Positions 50,719 to 64,000 of a stretch of DNA of 64,000 nucleotides are shown here, in pieces. Source of the stretch: Myxococcota bacterium. GTDB lineage: Bacteria > Myxococcota_A > UBA9160 > JAFDET01. The DNA lies in the NCBI GenBank assembly GCA_028278065.1, contig JANQFA010000193.1:1-64000 (forward strand). The letters run 5' to 3'. Both the position numbers and the translations under genes were made by a program. How positions within the stretch are numbered: the stretch's first letter is position 1; each line of letters opens with the position of its first letter. The notes under the pieces are model-generated. The model made no database searches, had not been told where the DNA came from, and worked only from the letters and a program-made list of their open reading frames with translations.

Positions 50719-52197
50719 TCATGATGCGTCGGACCCGAAGTCTAGCGACGCCTCGGCGTCGGGGCCCATCGACTCGGCCCCGTCCGGGGCCTCGTCCTCG
50801 TCGTCGCCGCGGTTGCGGCGCCAGGACGGATGGGTGATTCCCATCTTGCCGATCATGTAGTTGAGCTTGCGCCGGCTGACGCCCAGCAGGTCTGCGGCGG
50901 CCTTCTGGACGAAGCCGCTGCGACGCAGGGCAGCGAGCACCACCTCGCGCTCGACGTCCGCCAGGCTGAAGCTCGTGAGCCCGATCTCGCGGCCGGCCTC
51001 GGTGGGCACGGGAACGGGCGTCAGGACCAGGTCCTCGGGACCGATCCGCTCGCCCTCGGCCATCAGGCTGGCCCGCTCGACCACATTGCGGAGCTCGCGC
51101 ACGTTGCCCGGCCAGGGGTGCGCGCGAAGGCACCTCTCGGCCGCCCGGCTGAAGCCCGCCGAGGGCCGGCCCAGCTCCCGGGCGAAGCCCTCGCGCAGGT
51201 GCTCTGCGAGGAGCAGCACATCGTCCCCGCGCTCGCGCAGGGGCGGAAGGTGGATGCCGATCACGGCGAGACGGAAGTAGAGGTCCTCGCGGAAGAGGCC
51301 CTGGGAGATCGCCGCCTGGAGGTCGTGGTTGGTCGCGGCCACGATGCGCACGTCGGTGTGCAGGGTGGTCGTGCCGCCGAGTCGGTGGAACTCCTGCTCC
51401 TGGAGGACCCGCAGCACCTTGGCCTGGGTGGCGGGGGACATGTCGCCCACCTCGTCCAGGAAGAGCGTTCCTCCGTCGGCCTGCTCGAAGCGGCCCACGC
51501 GCGTACGCTCCGCGCCCGTGAAGGCGCCGCGCTCGTGCCCGAAGAGCTCGGATTCGAGCAGCGTCTCGGGAAGCGCCGCGCAGTTGACCTTCACGAAGGG
51601 GCCATCGGCGCGCGGGGAGCCCGCGTGGATGAGGCCCGCGATCAGCTCCTTGCCGGTCCCGGTCTCCCCGGTCACGAGCACCGTAGAGCGGGAGGGCGCG
51701 GCGCGTTCGGCGAGGTCGACCGCCGCCGCCAGGGCGGGACTCTCGCCCACGATGCGGTCGGCCCCGAGACGGGCGCTGCGCTCGGCGCGCAGATCGCGCA
51801 CCTCGCGCAGGAGCCGCGTGTGCTCGACGGCGCGCGTCACGCGCACCTCCAGCTGGTCCAGCCCCACCGGCTTCTCCACGAAGTCGAAGGCGCCCTGGCG
51901 CATGGCCTCGACGGCGGTCTCCACGCTTCCGAAGGCGGTCATCACGATCACGGCAGTGCGCGATTCGCACTGGCGCGCAGCGCGCAGCACGGCCAGCCCG
52001 TCGGCGCCCGGCAGGCGAAGATCGGTGATCACCACGTCCGGAGCGAGCCCCTCGCCCTCGCTCAGCCGCGCGACGGCGCGGTCGCCACGCGAGAGGGCCT
52101 CCACTTCGTGGCCTGCGTCGCCCAGCGCCATGGCGATGCCGCGACGCAGGGCCTCGTTGTCCTCCACCAGGAGAACCCGGGCGGGGAACGCGGTCAC
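50719..52197 (-). CDS. sigma-54-dependent response regulator (NtrC family)
   Basis: REC; GETGTGKELIAGLIH; ELFGHERGAFTGA; C-terminal Fis-type HTH. Confidence 0.95.
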   Translation of the reverse strand: MTAFPARVLLVEDNEALRRGIAMALGDAGHEVEALSRGDRAVARLSEGEGLAPDVVITDLRLPGADGLAVLRAARQCESRTAVIVMTAFGSVETAVEAMRQGAFDFVEKPVGLDQLEVRVTRAVEHTRLLREVRDLRAERSARLGADRIVGESPALAAAVDLAERAAPSRSTVLVTGETGTGKELIAGLIHAGSPRADGPFVKVNCAALPETLLESELFGHERGAFTGAERTRVGRFEQADGGTLFLDEVGDMSPATQAKVLRVLQEQEFHRLGGTTTLHTDVRIVAATNHDLQAAISQGLFREDLYFRLAVIGIHLPPLRERGDDVLLLAEHLREGFARELGRPSAGFSRAAERCLRAHPWPGNVRELRNVVERASLMAEGERIGPEDLVLTPVPVPTEAGREIGLTSFSLADVEREVVLAALRRSGFVQKAAADLLGVSRRKLNYMIGKMGITHPSWRRNRGDDEDEAPDGAESMGPDAEASLDFGSDAS

Positions 52198-52252
52198 GGC
52201 GAGCCCTCGGCTGCGGGGAGCCGTCACGTCGAGCCCTCGGCTGCGGGGAGCC
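52193..52252. repeat. 30-bp tandem duplication (29/30) at histidine kinase stop / NtrC-type regulator start
   Basis: gtcacggcgagccctcggctgcggggagcc followed by gtcacgtcgagccctcggctgcggggagcc. Confidence 0.95.
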
Positions 52253-53378
52253 GGATGCGGAACAGGGCTCCCTCGCCCTCCCGGCTCTCGAGCTCGATGG
52301 AGCCGCCATGGCTGCTCACGATCTTCTGGGCCTTGGCCAGCCCCACACCGCTCCCGGCGTCCTTGGTGGTGAAGAAGGGGTAGAAGATTCGGTCGCGGAT
52401 CTCGGAGGGGATCCCCGGTCCCGAGTCCGCGATCGAGATCACCACCTCGCGACGCTCCTGGGGATCGGCCGCGGCGCGCAGCGAGCGGCCCGCCACGCGC
52501 ACCGGCGGCTGATGGCCGGGGCGGCGCTCCCACTGCAGGCCGAGGCTGAGGCGCGGCGGCCAGCGGGTCGGTGCCTCGTCCATCGCTTCGAGCGCATTCA
52601 CCACCAGGTCGGTCACGGCCGTCAGCAGCTGCTCGGCGTCCCCGGCCGCGGCCGGCGCATCGGCCGCGTACTCCCGCTCGACCTTGCCGGGGAAGTCGAT
52701 CCGGGCGCACGCGCGGTCGGCCGCCAGGTCGAGGAGCGCGGCCACGTCCACGGCCTCGGGCTCGGGCGCCACGGGGCGCACGAAGTCGAGCGTCTGATCG
52801 AGGGTGCCGGCGACCACGCGAAGCTGCGCCAGCAGGTCGAGGACCAGGGCGTGCGCCTCGCTGCCCTCGTCGAGGCGGCGCTTCAGGAGCCCCGCCATCA
52901 CCTCCATCCCGGCCAGGGGGTTGCGCAGCTCGTGGGCGAGGCCCGCCGCCATCTCGCCCAGCGCGGCGAGCCGGTCACGCAGGCGCATCTGCTCTCCCAC
53001 GCGCTCGTAGGCGGAGAGATCGCGAAACTGGATGGCGGCGCCGCGGACGGCCCCGTGCGGATCGCAGATGCTGAGCAGGGTGAAGCCGATGGTGGTCTCC
53101 GGGGTCGCGCCCCGGCCGGGCAGCACGATCTCGGCTCGCGACGGTCGCGGGCGTCCATCGAGGGCGTCCTCGAGCAGGGCGACGACCTCGGGGCGTCCCG
53201 CCAGCACGGCGCGAAAGTCGCTCCCCAGCCAGTCGTGGGGCTCTCCTGCGAGGCCGCCCAGGATGTGCTTCGCAGCCGGGTTGAAGCCCGTCAGCACCCC
53301 CGAGGCGTCGATCGCGACCAGCCCCGACGAGAGCGAATCCAGAAGCCACTCGGCCAGCGCAGGGTCACGGATCGCCAT
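52224..53378 (-). CDS. PAS-containing sensor histidine kinase (NtrB-like)
   Basis: AAGLAHELRNPLAGMEV H-box; VVNALEAM N-box; ISIADSGPGIP; FFTTKDAGSGVGLA. Confidence 0.95.
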   Translation of the reverse strand: MAIRDPALAEWLLDSLSSGLVAIDASGVLTGFNPAAKHILGGLAGEPHDWLGSDFRAVLAGRPEVVALLEDALDGRPRPSRAEIVLPGRGATPETTIGFTLLSICDPHGAVRGAAIQFRDLSAYERVGEQMRLRDRLAALGEMAAGLAHELRNPLAGMEVMAGLLKRRLDEGSEAHALVLDLLAQLRVVAGTLDQTLDFVRPVAPEPEAVDVAALLDLAADRACARIDFPGKVEREYAADAPAAAGDAEQLLTAVTDLVVNALEAMDEAPTRWPPRLSLGLQWERRPGHQPPVRVAGRSLRAAADPQERREVVISIADSGPGIPSEIRDRIFYPFFTTKDAGSGVGLAKAQKIVSSHGGSIELESREGEGALFRIRLPAAEGST

Positions 53379-53471
53379 GCCCCCCTACATCGGACGGCGA
53401 GCGGCGCGCCCTGAGCCGACGAAGGGAAGGTCCCTGCGAACCGCAGCCTCACACCGGACCGGCTCGGCGCG

Positions 53472-54128
53472 TCAGGCCTCGAGCGGGACGATGTAGCGCT
53501 TGCCTTCCTGAGCGAGCCAGCCGGTGGACTTCAGGTCCTTGACCACGCGCGTCACGGTCTCCCGCGAGGTGCCGATCATGTCGGCCATCTGCTGGTGCGT
53601 CAGGGTCGGCGTCATGCGCACGCCGCTCTCGGGCGATACCTCCGCGAGACGCACCAGGAGGCCCTTGGCGCGGTCCTTCACGCGCAGGAACGAGAGGGAG
53701 CTGGCCTGTTCATCGGTCTCGCGCAGCCGCCGGGTCAGCTCCTGGATGACGTGCAGGGCGAGATCGGCATTGCGTCGCAGGAGCGAGAGGAAGTCCGCGC
53801 GCGACAGGGCCAGCAGGCGCGAGTTGGACAGCGTCTTGACCGTGGCCGAGCGCGGTGCCTGATCGAGGAGCGCCATTTCGCCCACGAAGGCGCCCTCGCC
53901 CATCATCTCGAGGATCTTCTCGCGGCCGTCCTCGGAGAGCTTCGTGACCTTCACGCGGCCTTCGGCGATGACGTACATGTAGTCGCCCGGCAGCCCTTCC
54001 TCCATCACGGTGGCGCCCTTCGGATAGCGCCGCTCGATGAGGTGGGATGCGATCTCCTCGAGATCGTCGTCTTCGAGCTGCTGGAACAGCGGGATCTTTC
54101 GCAGCGAATCGAGCGTTCGCTCGGCCAT
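53472..54128 (-). CDS. Crp/Fnr family transcriptional regulator
   Basis: cNMP-binding domain (YVIAEGRVKVTKLSEDGREKIL...FVGEMALLDQAPRSATVKT); HTH LTHQQMADMIGTSRETVTRVVKDL. Confidence 0.93.
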   Translation of the reverse strand: MAERTLDSLRKIPLFQQLEDDDLEEIASHLIERRYPKGATVMEEGLPGDYMYVIAEGRVKVTKLSEDGREKILEMMGEGAFVGEMALLDQAPRSATVKTLSNSRLLALSRADFLSLLRRNADLALHVIQELTRRLRETDEQASSLSFLRVKDRAKGLLVRLAEVSPESGVRMTPTLTHQQMADMIGTSRETVTRVVKDLKSTGWLAQEGKRYIVPLEA

Positions 54129-54151
54129 GTCGGCTCACCCCCTCCGGAACC

Positions 54152-55249
54152 CTACACGAGTTGGTCCCGCTTGCGGGACTTCAATCGCTCGACCACGCGC
54201 TTCACCTCCGGGCTCCGATCGATCGCGCTCACGAGCAGTGCATCCCCCGTGTCGATCACCGCCAGGTCCTCGACTCCGACGAGGGCGATGGTACGGACAC
54301 CGTCACCCCAGACGAGGTTTCCCGACGCTTCGTGCTCGATCACGTCCCCCCCGAGGACCCGAGTCGTTCCCGGCCCGACGCCGAGCTCCTCGGCCAATGA
54401 TTGCCACGTTCCGACGTCGCTCCAGTGGAAGTCGGCCGGGACCACCCAGACTCGCCGGCTCCGCTCCAGGACCGCGACGTCCACCGGGAGCGAAGGCGCG
54501 CGCCGGTAGGCCCGCTCCAGCGCCGCGGCGGCGGCACGGCCCCGCGGACTCCGGCGAACCGGAGCCAGCGCCCGGTGGATCTCCGGGGCGTGAGCCTCCA
54601 CCTCCTCGAGGAACGTCGCGGCCCTCCACACGAAGATGCCGGCGTTCCAGAGATGGCCCCCGCCCCGAAGGAACCGGCGCGCTCGAGCCGCAGCGGGCTT
54701 TTCGACGAACCGGGCCACCTGGTGTAGGTCTTTGAACACGCCCCCCGCGGGAGGACCGACGCGGATGTAGCCGTAGCCGGTCTCGGGGCGCGTCGGAGCC
54801 ACCCCCACGGTGACGAGCACCTCGGCGGCGTCGGCGGCGGGCGCCGCCCGGCGCATCGCGCGGGTGAAGGCCCGGGCGTCGGGAATCCGGTGGTCTGCGG
54901 GCAGCACTGCGAGAACGGCATCCGGATCTTCCGCGGCGATGCGCACGGCGGCCGAAGCGGCCGCCGGGCCGGTGTTGCGACGCTGGGGCTCGATGATGAC
55001 GCGACGGCGGGCAATTCCCGTGATCTCCATCACACTTCTGGCGTGCTCCCGCCCGCAGACCACCCAGACCTCGCCAGCGAAGCGCTCGGCACGCGCCACC
55101 GTGGCCTCGAGGAGGCTGGGACCGCCGTCCACGGACAGGAAGAACTTGGGAACGGCGGCGCGGGAGGCGGGCCAGAAACGCTCACCGGCGCCCCCGGCGA
55201 GGATGACCGCGTGGATCCGCCGGCGCGGCGGCGCTACCGCCCGACGCAC
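54152..55249 (-). CDS. mannose-1-phosphate guanylyltransferase
   Basis: HAVILAGGAGERFWPASRAAVPKFFL; FVEKPAAARARRFLRGGGHLWNAGIFVW. Confidence 0.9.
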   Translation of the reverse strand: MRRAVAPPRRRIHAVILAGGAGERFWPASRAAVPKFFLSVDGGPSLLEATVARAERFAGEVWVVCGREHARSVMEITGIARRRVIIEPQRRNTGPAAASAAVRIAAEDPDAVLAVLPADHRIPDARAFTRAMRRAAPAADAAEVLVTVGVAPTRPETGYGYIRVGPPAGGVFKDLHQVARFVEKPAAARARRFLRGGGHLWNAGIFVWRAATFLEEVEAHAPEIHRALAPVRRSPRGRAAAAALERAYRRAPSLPVDVAVLERSRRVWVVPADFHWSDVGTWQSLAEELGVGPGTTRVLGGDVIEHEASGNLVWGDGVRTIALVGVEDLAVIDTGDALLVSAIDRSPEVKRVVERLKSRKRDQLV

Positions 55250-56544
55250 GCGTACTCGAAGCCCGCCGCCCGCATCGGTCCGGGCTCGTAGATGTTGCGC
55301 AGGTCCACCACGAGCGGGCGCCTCAGCAGCCCCTTGATGCGCTCGAGATCGAGCATCCGGAACTGGTTCCACTCGGTGACGAGGACCAGGGCGTCCGCGC
55401 CCGCGCAGGCCTCGTAGGCGTCCTTGCAGAGGGTGGCGTCGCCCAGGACGGGTTCGGCCTTCCGCATGGCGACGGGATCGAACGCGCGAACCTTCGCTCC
55501 GCCCTCCTGGAGACCGCGCACGATGTCGATGGCCGGCGCTTCGCGGATGTCGTCGGTCTCGGGCTTGAACGAGAGCCCGAGCACCGCCACGGTGGCCTCG
55601 GAGAGGTCGCCCCCGAGCGCAGCGCGGATCTTCTCGAGCATGCGCGAGCGCTGGGCCTCGTTCACCGCCACGACGGCCTCGATGATCGCGAGCCGCTCAC
55701 CGGCCTCGCGGGCCTGATGGGCGGCCGAGCGCGTGTCCTTCGGGAAGCAGGAGCCGCCGAAGCCGGGGCCCGGGTGCAGGAACTTGGAGCCGATGCGCCG
55801 GTCGAGACCCATCCCGCGCGCCAGGGCATGCACGTCGCCGCCGATCCGCTCGCAGAGATTCGCCACCTCGTTGATGAACGAGATCTTGGTGGCGAGAAAG
55901 GCGTTCGCCGCGTACTTGGTCATCTCCGCCGTCGGGATGTTGGTCATCACGAAGGGCGTCTCGTTGAGGAAGAGGGGCCGGTAGAGATCGCGGATCACGG
56001 CCAGGGCCTCGTCGTCGTCGGCGCCGATCACCACCCGGTCGGGACGCATGAAGTCGGAGACCGCGGCGCCTTCGCGCAGGAACTCGGGATTGGAAGCCAC
56101 CGAGAAGCGGACCTCCTCGCCCTTCGCCTCGAGCTCCTCGCGGATCCAGTCGCGCACCTTGTAGGAGGTGCCGACCGGCACGGTGCTCTTGGTGACGACC
56201 ACCTTGTAGCCGTTCATGGAGCGCCCGATCTCCCGCGCCACCTGCTCCACGAAGCGCAGGTCGGTGCTGCCATCCTCGCGCGGCGGAGTACCCACCGCGA
56301 TGAAGATCACCAGGGAGCCCTCGATCGCGTCCTGCGTGTCGGTGGAGAAGGCGAGGCGCCCCTGGGAGACGTTGCGCGACACCACGGTGTCGAGCCCGGG
56401 CTCGTAGATCGGGATCTCTCCCCGCTCGAGCGCGGCGATCTTGTCGGCGTCGTTGTCGACGCACGTCACCTGCACGCCGAACTCGGCGAAGCAGGCACCC
56501 GTCACCAGACCGACGTAGCCGGTCCCGATCACACAGACGTTCAT
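55234..56544 (-). CDS. UDP-glucose 6-dehydrogenase
   Basis: MNVCVIGTGYVGLVTGACFAEFG; GFGGSCFPKDTR; LGLSFKPETDDIREAP. Confidence 0.95.
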   Translation of the reverse strand: MNVCVIGTGYVGLVTGACFAEFGVQVTCVDNDADKIAALERGEIPIYEPGLDTVVSRNVSQGRLAFSTDTQDAIEGSLVIFIAVGTPPREDGSTDLRFVEQVAREIGRSMNGYKVVVTKSTVPVGTSYKVRDWIREELEAKGEEVRFSVASNPEFLREGAAVSDFMRPDRVVIGADDDEALAVIRDLYRPLFLNETPFVMTNIPTAEMTKYAANAFLATKISFINEVANLCERIGGDVHALARGMGLDRRIGSKFLHPGPGFGGSCFPKDTRSAAHQAREAGERLAIIEAVVAVNEAQRSRMLEKIRAALGGDLSEATVAVLGLSFKPETDDIREAPAIDIVRGLQEGGAKVRAFDPVAMRKAEPVLGDATLCKDAYEACAGADALVLVTEWNQFRMLDLERIKGLLRRPLVVDLRNIYEPGPMRAAGFEYACVGR

Positions 56545-57502
56545 CGACTGGTCCCCCCCGCTCCCGGCGCGCCGACCGGCGCGGCCTCGAGCGTCCGCCT
56601 CAGGCCCGAGCGCAGCTCCACGCGGGCCTCGAAGCCGAGCAGCGTGCGCGCCAGCGACGGATCCCCGACGCTGCGCCGGATGTCTCCGGAACGCGCCGGA
56701 GAATAGGTCGGATCCTCGGACACGCCCGCCAGCTCCGCCAGCCCTTCGGCCAGGTCGCGGATCGAGGTCTCCCGTCCGGAGGCGACGTTCACGGCGCGCC
56801 CCACGGCGAGGTCGCTGGCGGCAGCCAGGAGGTTGGCGCGAACCACGTCCTCCACGAAGAGGAAGTCCCGGGTCTGGGAGCCGTCGCCGTGGATCTGGGG
56901 CGCCTTTCCGGCGTGGCATGCGTCGACGAAGCGTGACACCACGGCGGCGTAGGGCCCCTGGGGATCCTGGCGGGGGCCGTACACGTTGAAGTAGCGGAGC
57001 GCCACGGCCGCCACGCCGTGCAGATCCGCGTAGATCCGGCAGTAGGTCTCTGCCGCCCGCTTCTGGATCGCGTACGGGGATCGCGGATTGGTGGGACCGT
57101 CCTCCCTGCAAGGAAGGGGAGCGTCGTCCCCGTACACCGCGCAAGACGAAGCGAAGACGAGGCGACCCGCCGCCCCCGCCCGGACCGCCTCGAGCGCGCG
57201 CAGCGTCCCCTCGACGTTCGTCGCCCCGGTGGAGATCGGGTCCTCGATGCTGGCCGGAACCGACGCCGCGGCGGCCTGGTGGAACACCACGTCCACACCG
57301 TCGCTCAGTGTCGCCATCGCGTCCGGGTCGCGGACGTCGCCCCGCTGCAGCTCGATCTGGCCCGAGACCGGCTCGAGATTGTCCTCCCGCCCGCTCGAGA
57401 AGTCGTCCAGGACGCGCACCTGCCAGCCTTCTTCGACGAGGGTCCGCGTGAGGTGACTGCCGATGAAGCCCGCCCCGCCCGTGACGAGGGCCCGGCGCGC
57501 GC

Positions 57503-57506
<4 letters not shown>
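56541..57506 (-). CDS. NAD-dependent epimerase/dehydratase (UDP-glucose 4-epimerase-like)
   Basis: LVTGGAGFIGSHLTRTL; SSCAVYGDD; YAIQKRAAETY. Confidence 0.88.
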
Positions 57507-62380
<4,874 letters not shown>

Positions 62381-62383
62381 GCC

Positions 62384-64000
62384 CTACTGCTCCTCCGTCG
62401 GCGCCGTCGGGACGTCGGCCGTCTCGGCCGGACCGCCGGTCAGCAGGTGGGGGCGGTTCACGGCGACGTAGCCGGCGGCGGCGCCGATCAGGACCACTCC
62501 GACCACGGCGGCGCTGGCCATGGCGGTGACCGCGCGGCGGCGGCGCTCGGCCACCCGGTCCGATTCGAGCGTGATGCCCGGAATCTGGGCGAGGACCGGG
62601 AGCTTGATGGCGCTCTGCAGCGATCTCGCGCCGTGGAACGAGTCGTCGGCGGTCTCCAGCAGCACGGCCATCCCGCCGCCCAGCGCCATGCCGAAGATCA
62701 TGCCCAGCGCCATGATGAGCAGGCGGTTCGGCGAGCTGGGCTCGGTGGGCGCCACCGCGGACTCGAGGATGCGCAGCTTCTCTCCCTTCTGGCGCCGCTC
62801 CGCGTTGGCCGCCACCGCAGCCTCCAGCCGCTTGTTGCTGTACTCCTGGAAGCTCGCGAACAGGTGCTCGTAGTCCCGGTCGAGCGCGGCCAGCCGCTCG
62901 GCGACGCGGGGTGTCTCGGCCAGGCGCTGCTGAACCTCGTCGGCCAGGCCCTCGAGACGGGCGATCTCCTCGCGGGCGGACTCCACCCGCAGGCTGGCCC
63001 GCCGGCGCTCGGCCTCGGCCCCCTGCTGCTGCGCCGAGATCGGCCGGCTCGTATCCTCGGCGCTCTCGTCGCGCGCGATCTTCTCGCGCAGCTCCTCGAT
63101 CTCGAAGCGCTTGGCGACGATGTCCGGGTGCTTCTCCGTGTAGCCCCTGGAGAACATCTCGTTCAGCTGGAGCTCCATCAGCTCGAGCCGGCGCTTGGGA
63201 TCGGCGGGATCGAGGCGACCCAGGTCGGGACTGATCAGCGCCTGCTGGCGGAAGAAGGCCTCGTCGCTCTGGGCCTCGGCGAGGTTGCGCTGTGCGATCC
63301 GCAGACTGTCGACGGTCCGCTCGTACAGGCGCTGGTTCGAGAGCAGGTCCTCGGGCAGCTTGCCCGGGTTCTCGGCCTTGACCTGCGCGATGCGCGCCTC
63401 CACGTCCTGGATCTGGACCGCCAGCCGCGACAGCTCGGCCTCGATGAACTCGGAGGTGTCGGTGGACATCTGCACTCGATCGCGGATGTGCTCTTCGATG
63501 AAGTCGTTGGAGAGCCGGTTGGTCACGGCGGCCGCGATGCGGGGCTTGGGGTGCCGGAAGTAGAGCCGGAAGGTGTTGATCTGGATGTCGCGGCGTGGAC
63601 TCAGGAGCTCCTCCTCCAGCTCCGGAAGGACGGGCTCGACGCTGATCTGGTCGCGCATCATCTCGATGACCTCCTCGCGGGTCATCTCCTCGGACTCCTC
63701 TTCGTAGAGACCGAGGTCGTCGATGATGCGCGAGAGGCGCGGCCGGCTCAGGATCTGCATGGTCATCAGGTGGAGGCGCTCGTTGAGGTCGGTGCCCGCC
63801 ACCTGGGCCTCGACCAGCTCGGCGGAGATGGTCTGGGGCTCGACCAGGATCGTGGTGTAGGTCTCGTACTGGTCCGGCAGCACGGCGGCCACGACGATCG
63901 ACGCCAGGAACACGATCCCCGCCACCAGGGCCGCGACCTGCCAGCGACGCGCGAACATGCCGCGCAGGTCGCCGAGCTGGAGTCCTTCGTCCAAGTTCAT
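62384..64000 (-). CDS. Wzz/GumC-type polysaccharide chain length determinant protein
   Basis: N-terminal TM (VAGIVFLASIVVAAVLPDQYETYTTILVEPQTI), long coiled coil, C-terminal PxxPxxP-like TEPSSPNRLLIMALGMIFGMALGG. Confidence 0.92.
   Translation of the reverse strand: MNLDEGLQLGDLRGMFARRWQVAALVAGIVFLASIVVAAVLPDQYETYTTILVEPQTISAELVEAQVAGTDLNERLHLMTMQILSRPRLSRIIDDLGLYEEESEEMTREEVIEMMRDQISVEPVLPELEEELLSPRRDIQINTFRLYFRHPKPRIAAAVTNRLSNDFIEEHIRDRVQMSTDTSEFIEAELSRLAVQIQDVEARIAQVKAENPGKLPEDLLSNQRLYERTVDSLRIAQRNLAEAQSDEAFFRQQALISPDLGRLDPADPKRRLELMELQLNEMFSRGYTEKHPDIVAKRFEIEELREKIARDESAEDTSRPISAQQQGAEAERRRASLRVESAREEIARLEGLADEVQQRLAETPRVAERLAALDRDYEHLFASFQEYSNKRLEAAVAANAERRQKGEKLRILESAVAPTEPSSPNRLLIMALGMIFGMALGGGMAVLLETADDSFHGARSLQSAIKLPVLAQIPGITLESDRVAERRRRAVTAMASAAVVGVVLIGAAAGYVAVNRPHLLTGGPAETADVPTAPTEEQ

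Noticed and set aside
46364-50860. 1498-aa plus-strand ORF
   Set aside because: Antisense to the LysM and PrsT-like TPR genes; composition (Ala/Arg/Gly/Leu-rich, no domains) fits a GC3-driven spurious frame.
48218-52309. 1363-aa minus-strand ORF as one protein
   Set aside because: Real coding part is the TPR lipoprotein from 50683; the rest is an out-of-frame read of the NtrC-type gene.

Overview
High-GC bacterial chromosomal window, apparently from a deltaproteobacterium-like or otherwise uncultivated lineage (an inference from gene content; no rRNA gene was found). I recognise about 60 protein-coding genes. No tRNA, rRNA or CRISPR array was seen.

Layout, left to right:
(1) 0-12 kb: mostly plus-strand small enzymes, including homocysteine S-methyltransferase, a shortened DUF2264 protein, PPOX-type oxidase, CBS protein, sulfotransferase, VOC proteins, a Coq4-like protein, MOSC, a CAP-domain protein, GDPD and a serine hydrolase. 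Several first genes have a TANNNT box 6-10 nt before the start codon, which suggests leaderless mRNAs.
(2) 12-23 kb: icd-mdh-sucC-sucD, glpA/glpB with a short GlpC/HdrC-like Fe-S subunit, a LysM protein with a 33-bp minisatellite, and aspS.
(3) 23-32 kb: REC-GAF-GGDEF protein, acyl-CoA synthetase, a RAYT-type transposase, a Ycf48/DUF1329 pair without its usual RND partner, and an ABC1/UbiB-like kinase.
(4) 32-47 kb: a minus-strand dprA-trmFO-xerC-hslV-hslU-[REC-GAF-GAF]-argB-argF-[J/TPR protein, lid-less Hsp70, TPR protein, PAS pseudo-histidine-kinase]-argG supercluster.
(5) 46-64 kb: the left part of an exopolysaccharide locus of XrtA/[20 protein letters not shown] type: LysM, PrsT-like TPR lipoprotein, sigma-54 two-component pair, Crp-like regulator, nucleotide-sugar enzymes, PNPT transferase, tyrosine autokinase, ATPase and Wzz-like protein.

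The best candidates for something undescribed are the Hsp70 operon, whose Hsp70 lacks the lid and whose two neighbours share a small C/N-terminal module, and a recurrent pattern of short tandem duplications that copy gene ends, stop codons or start sites at several junctions.
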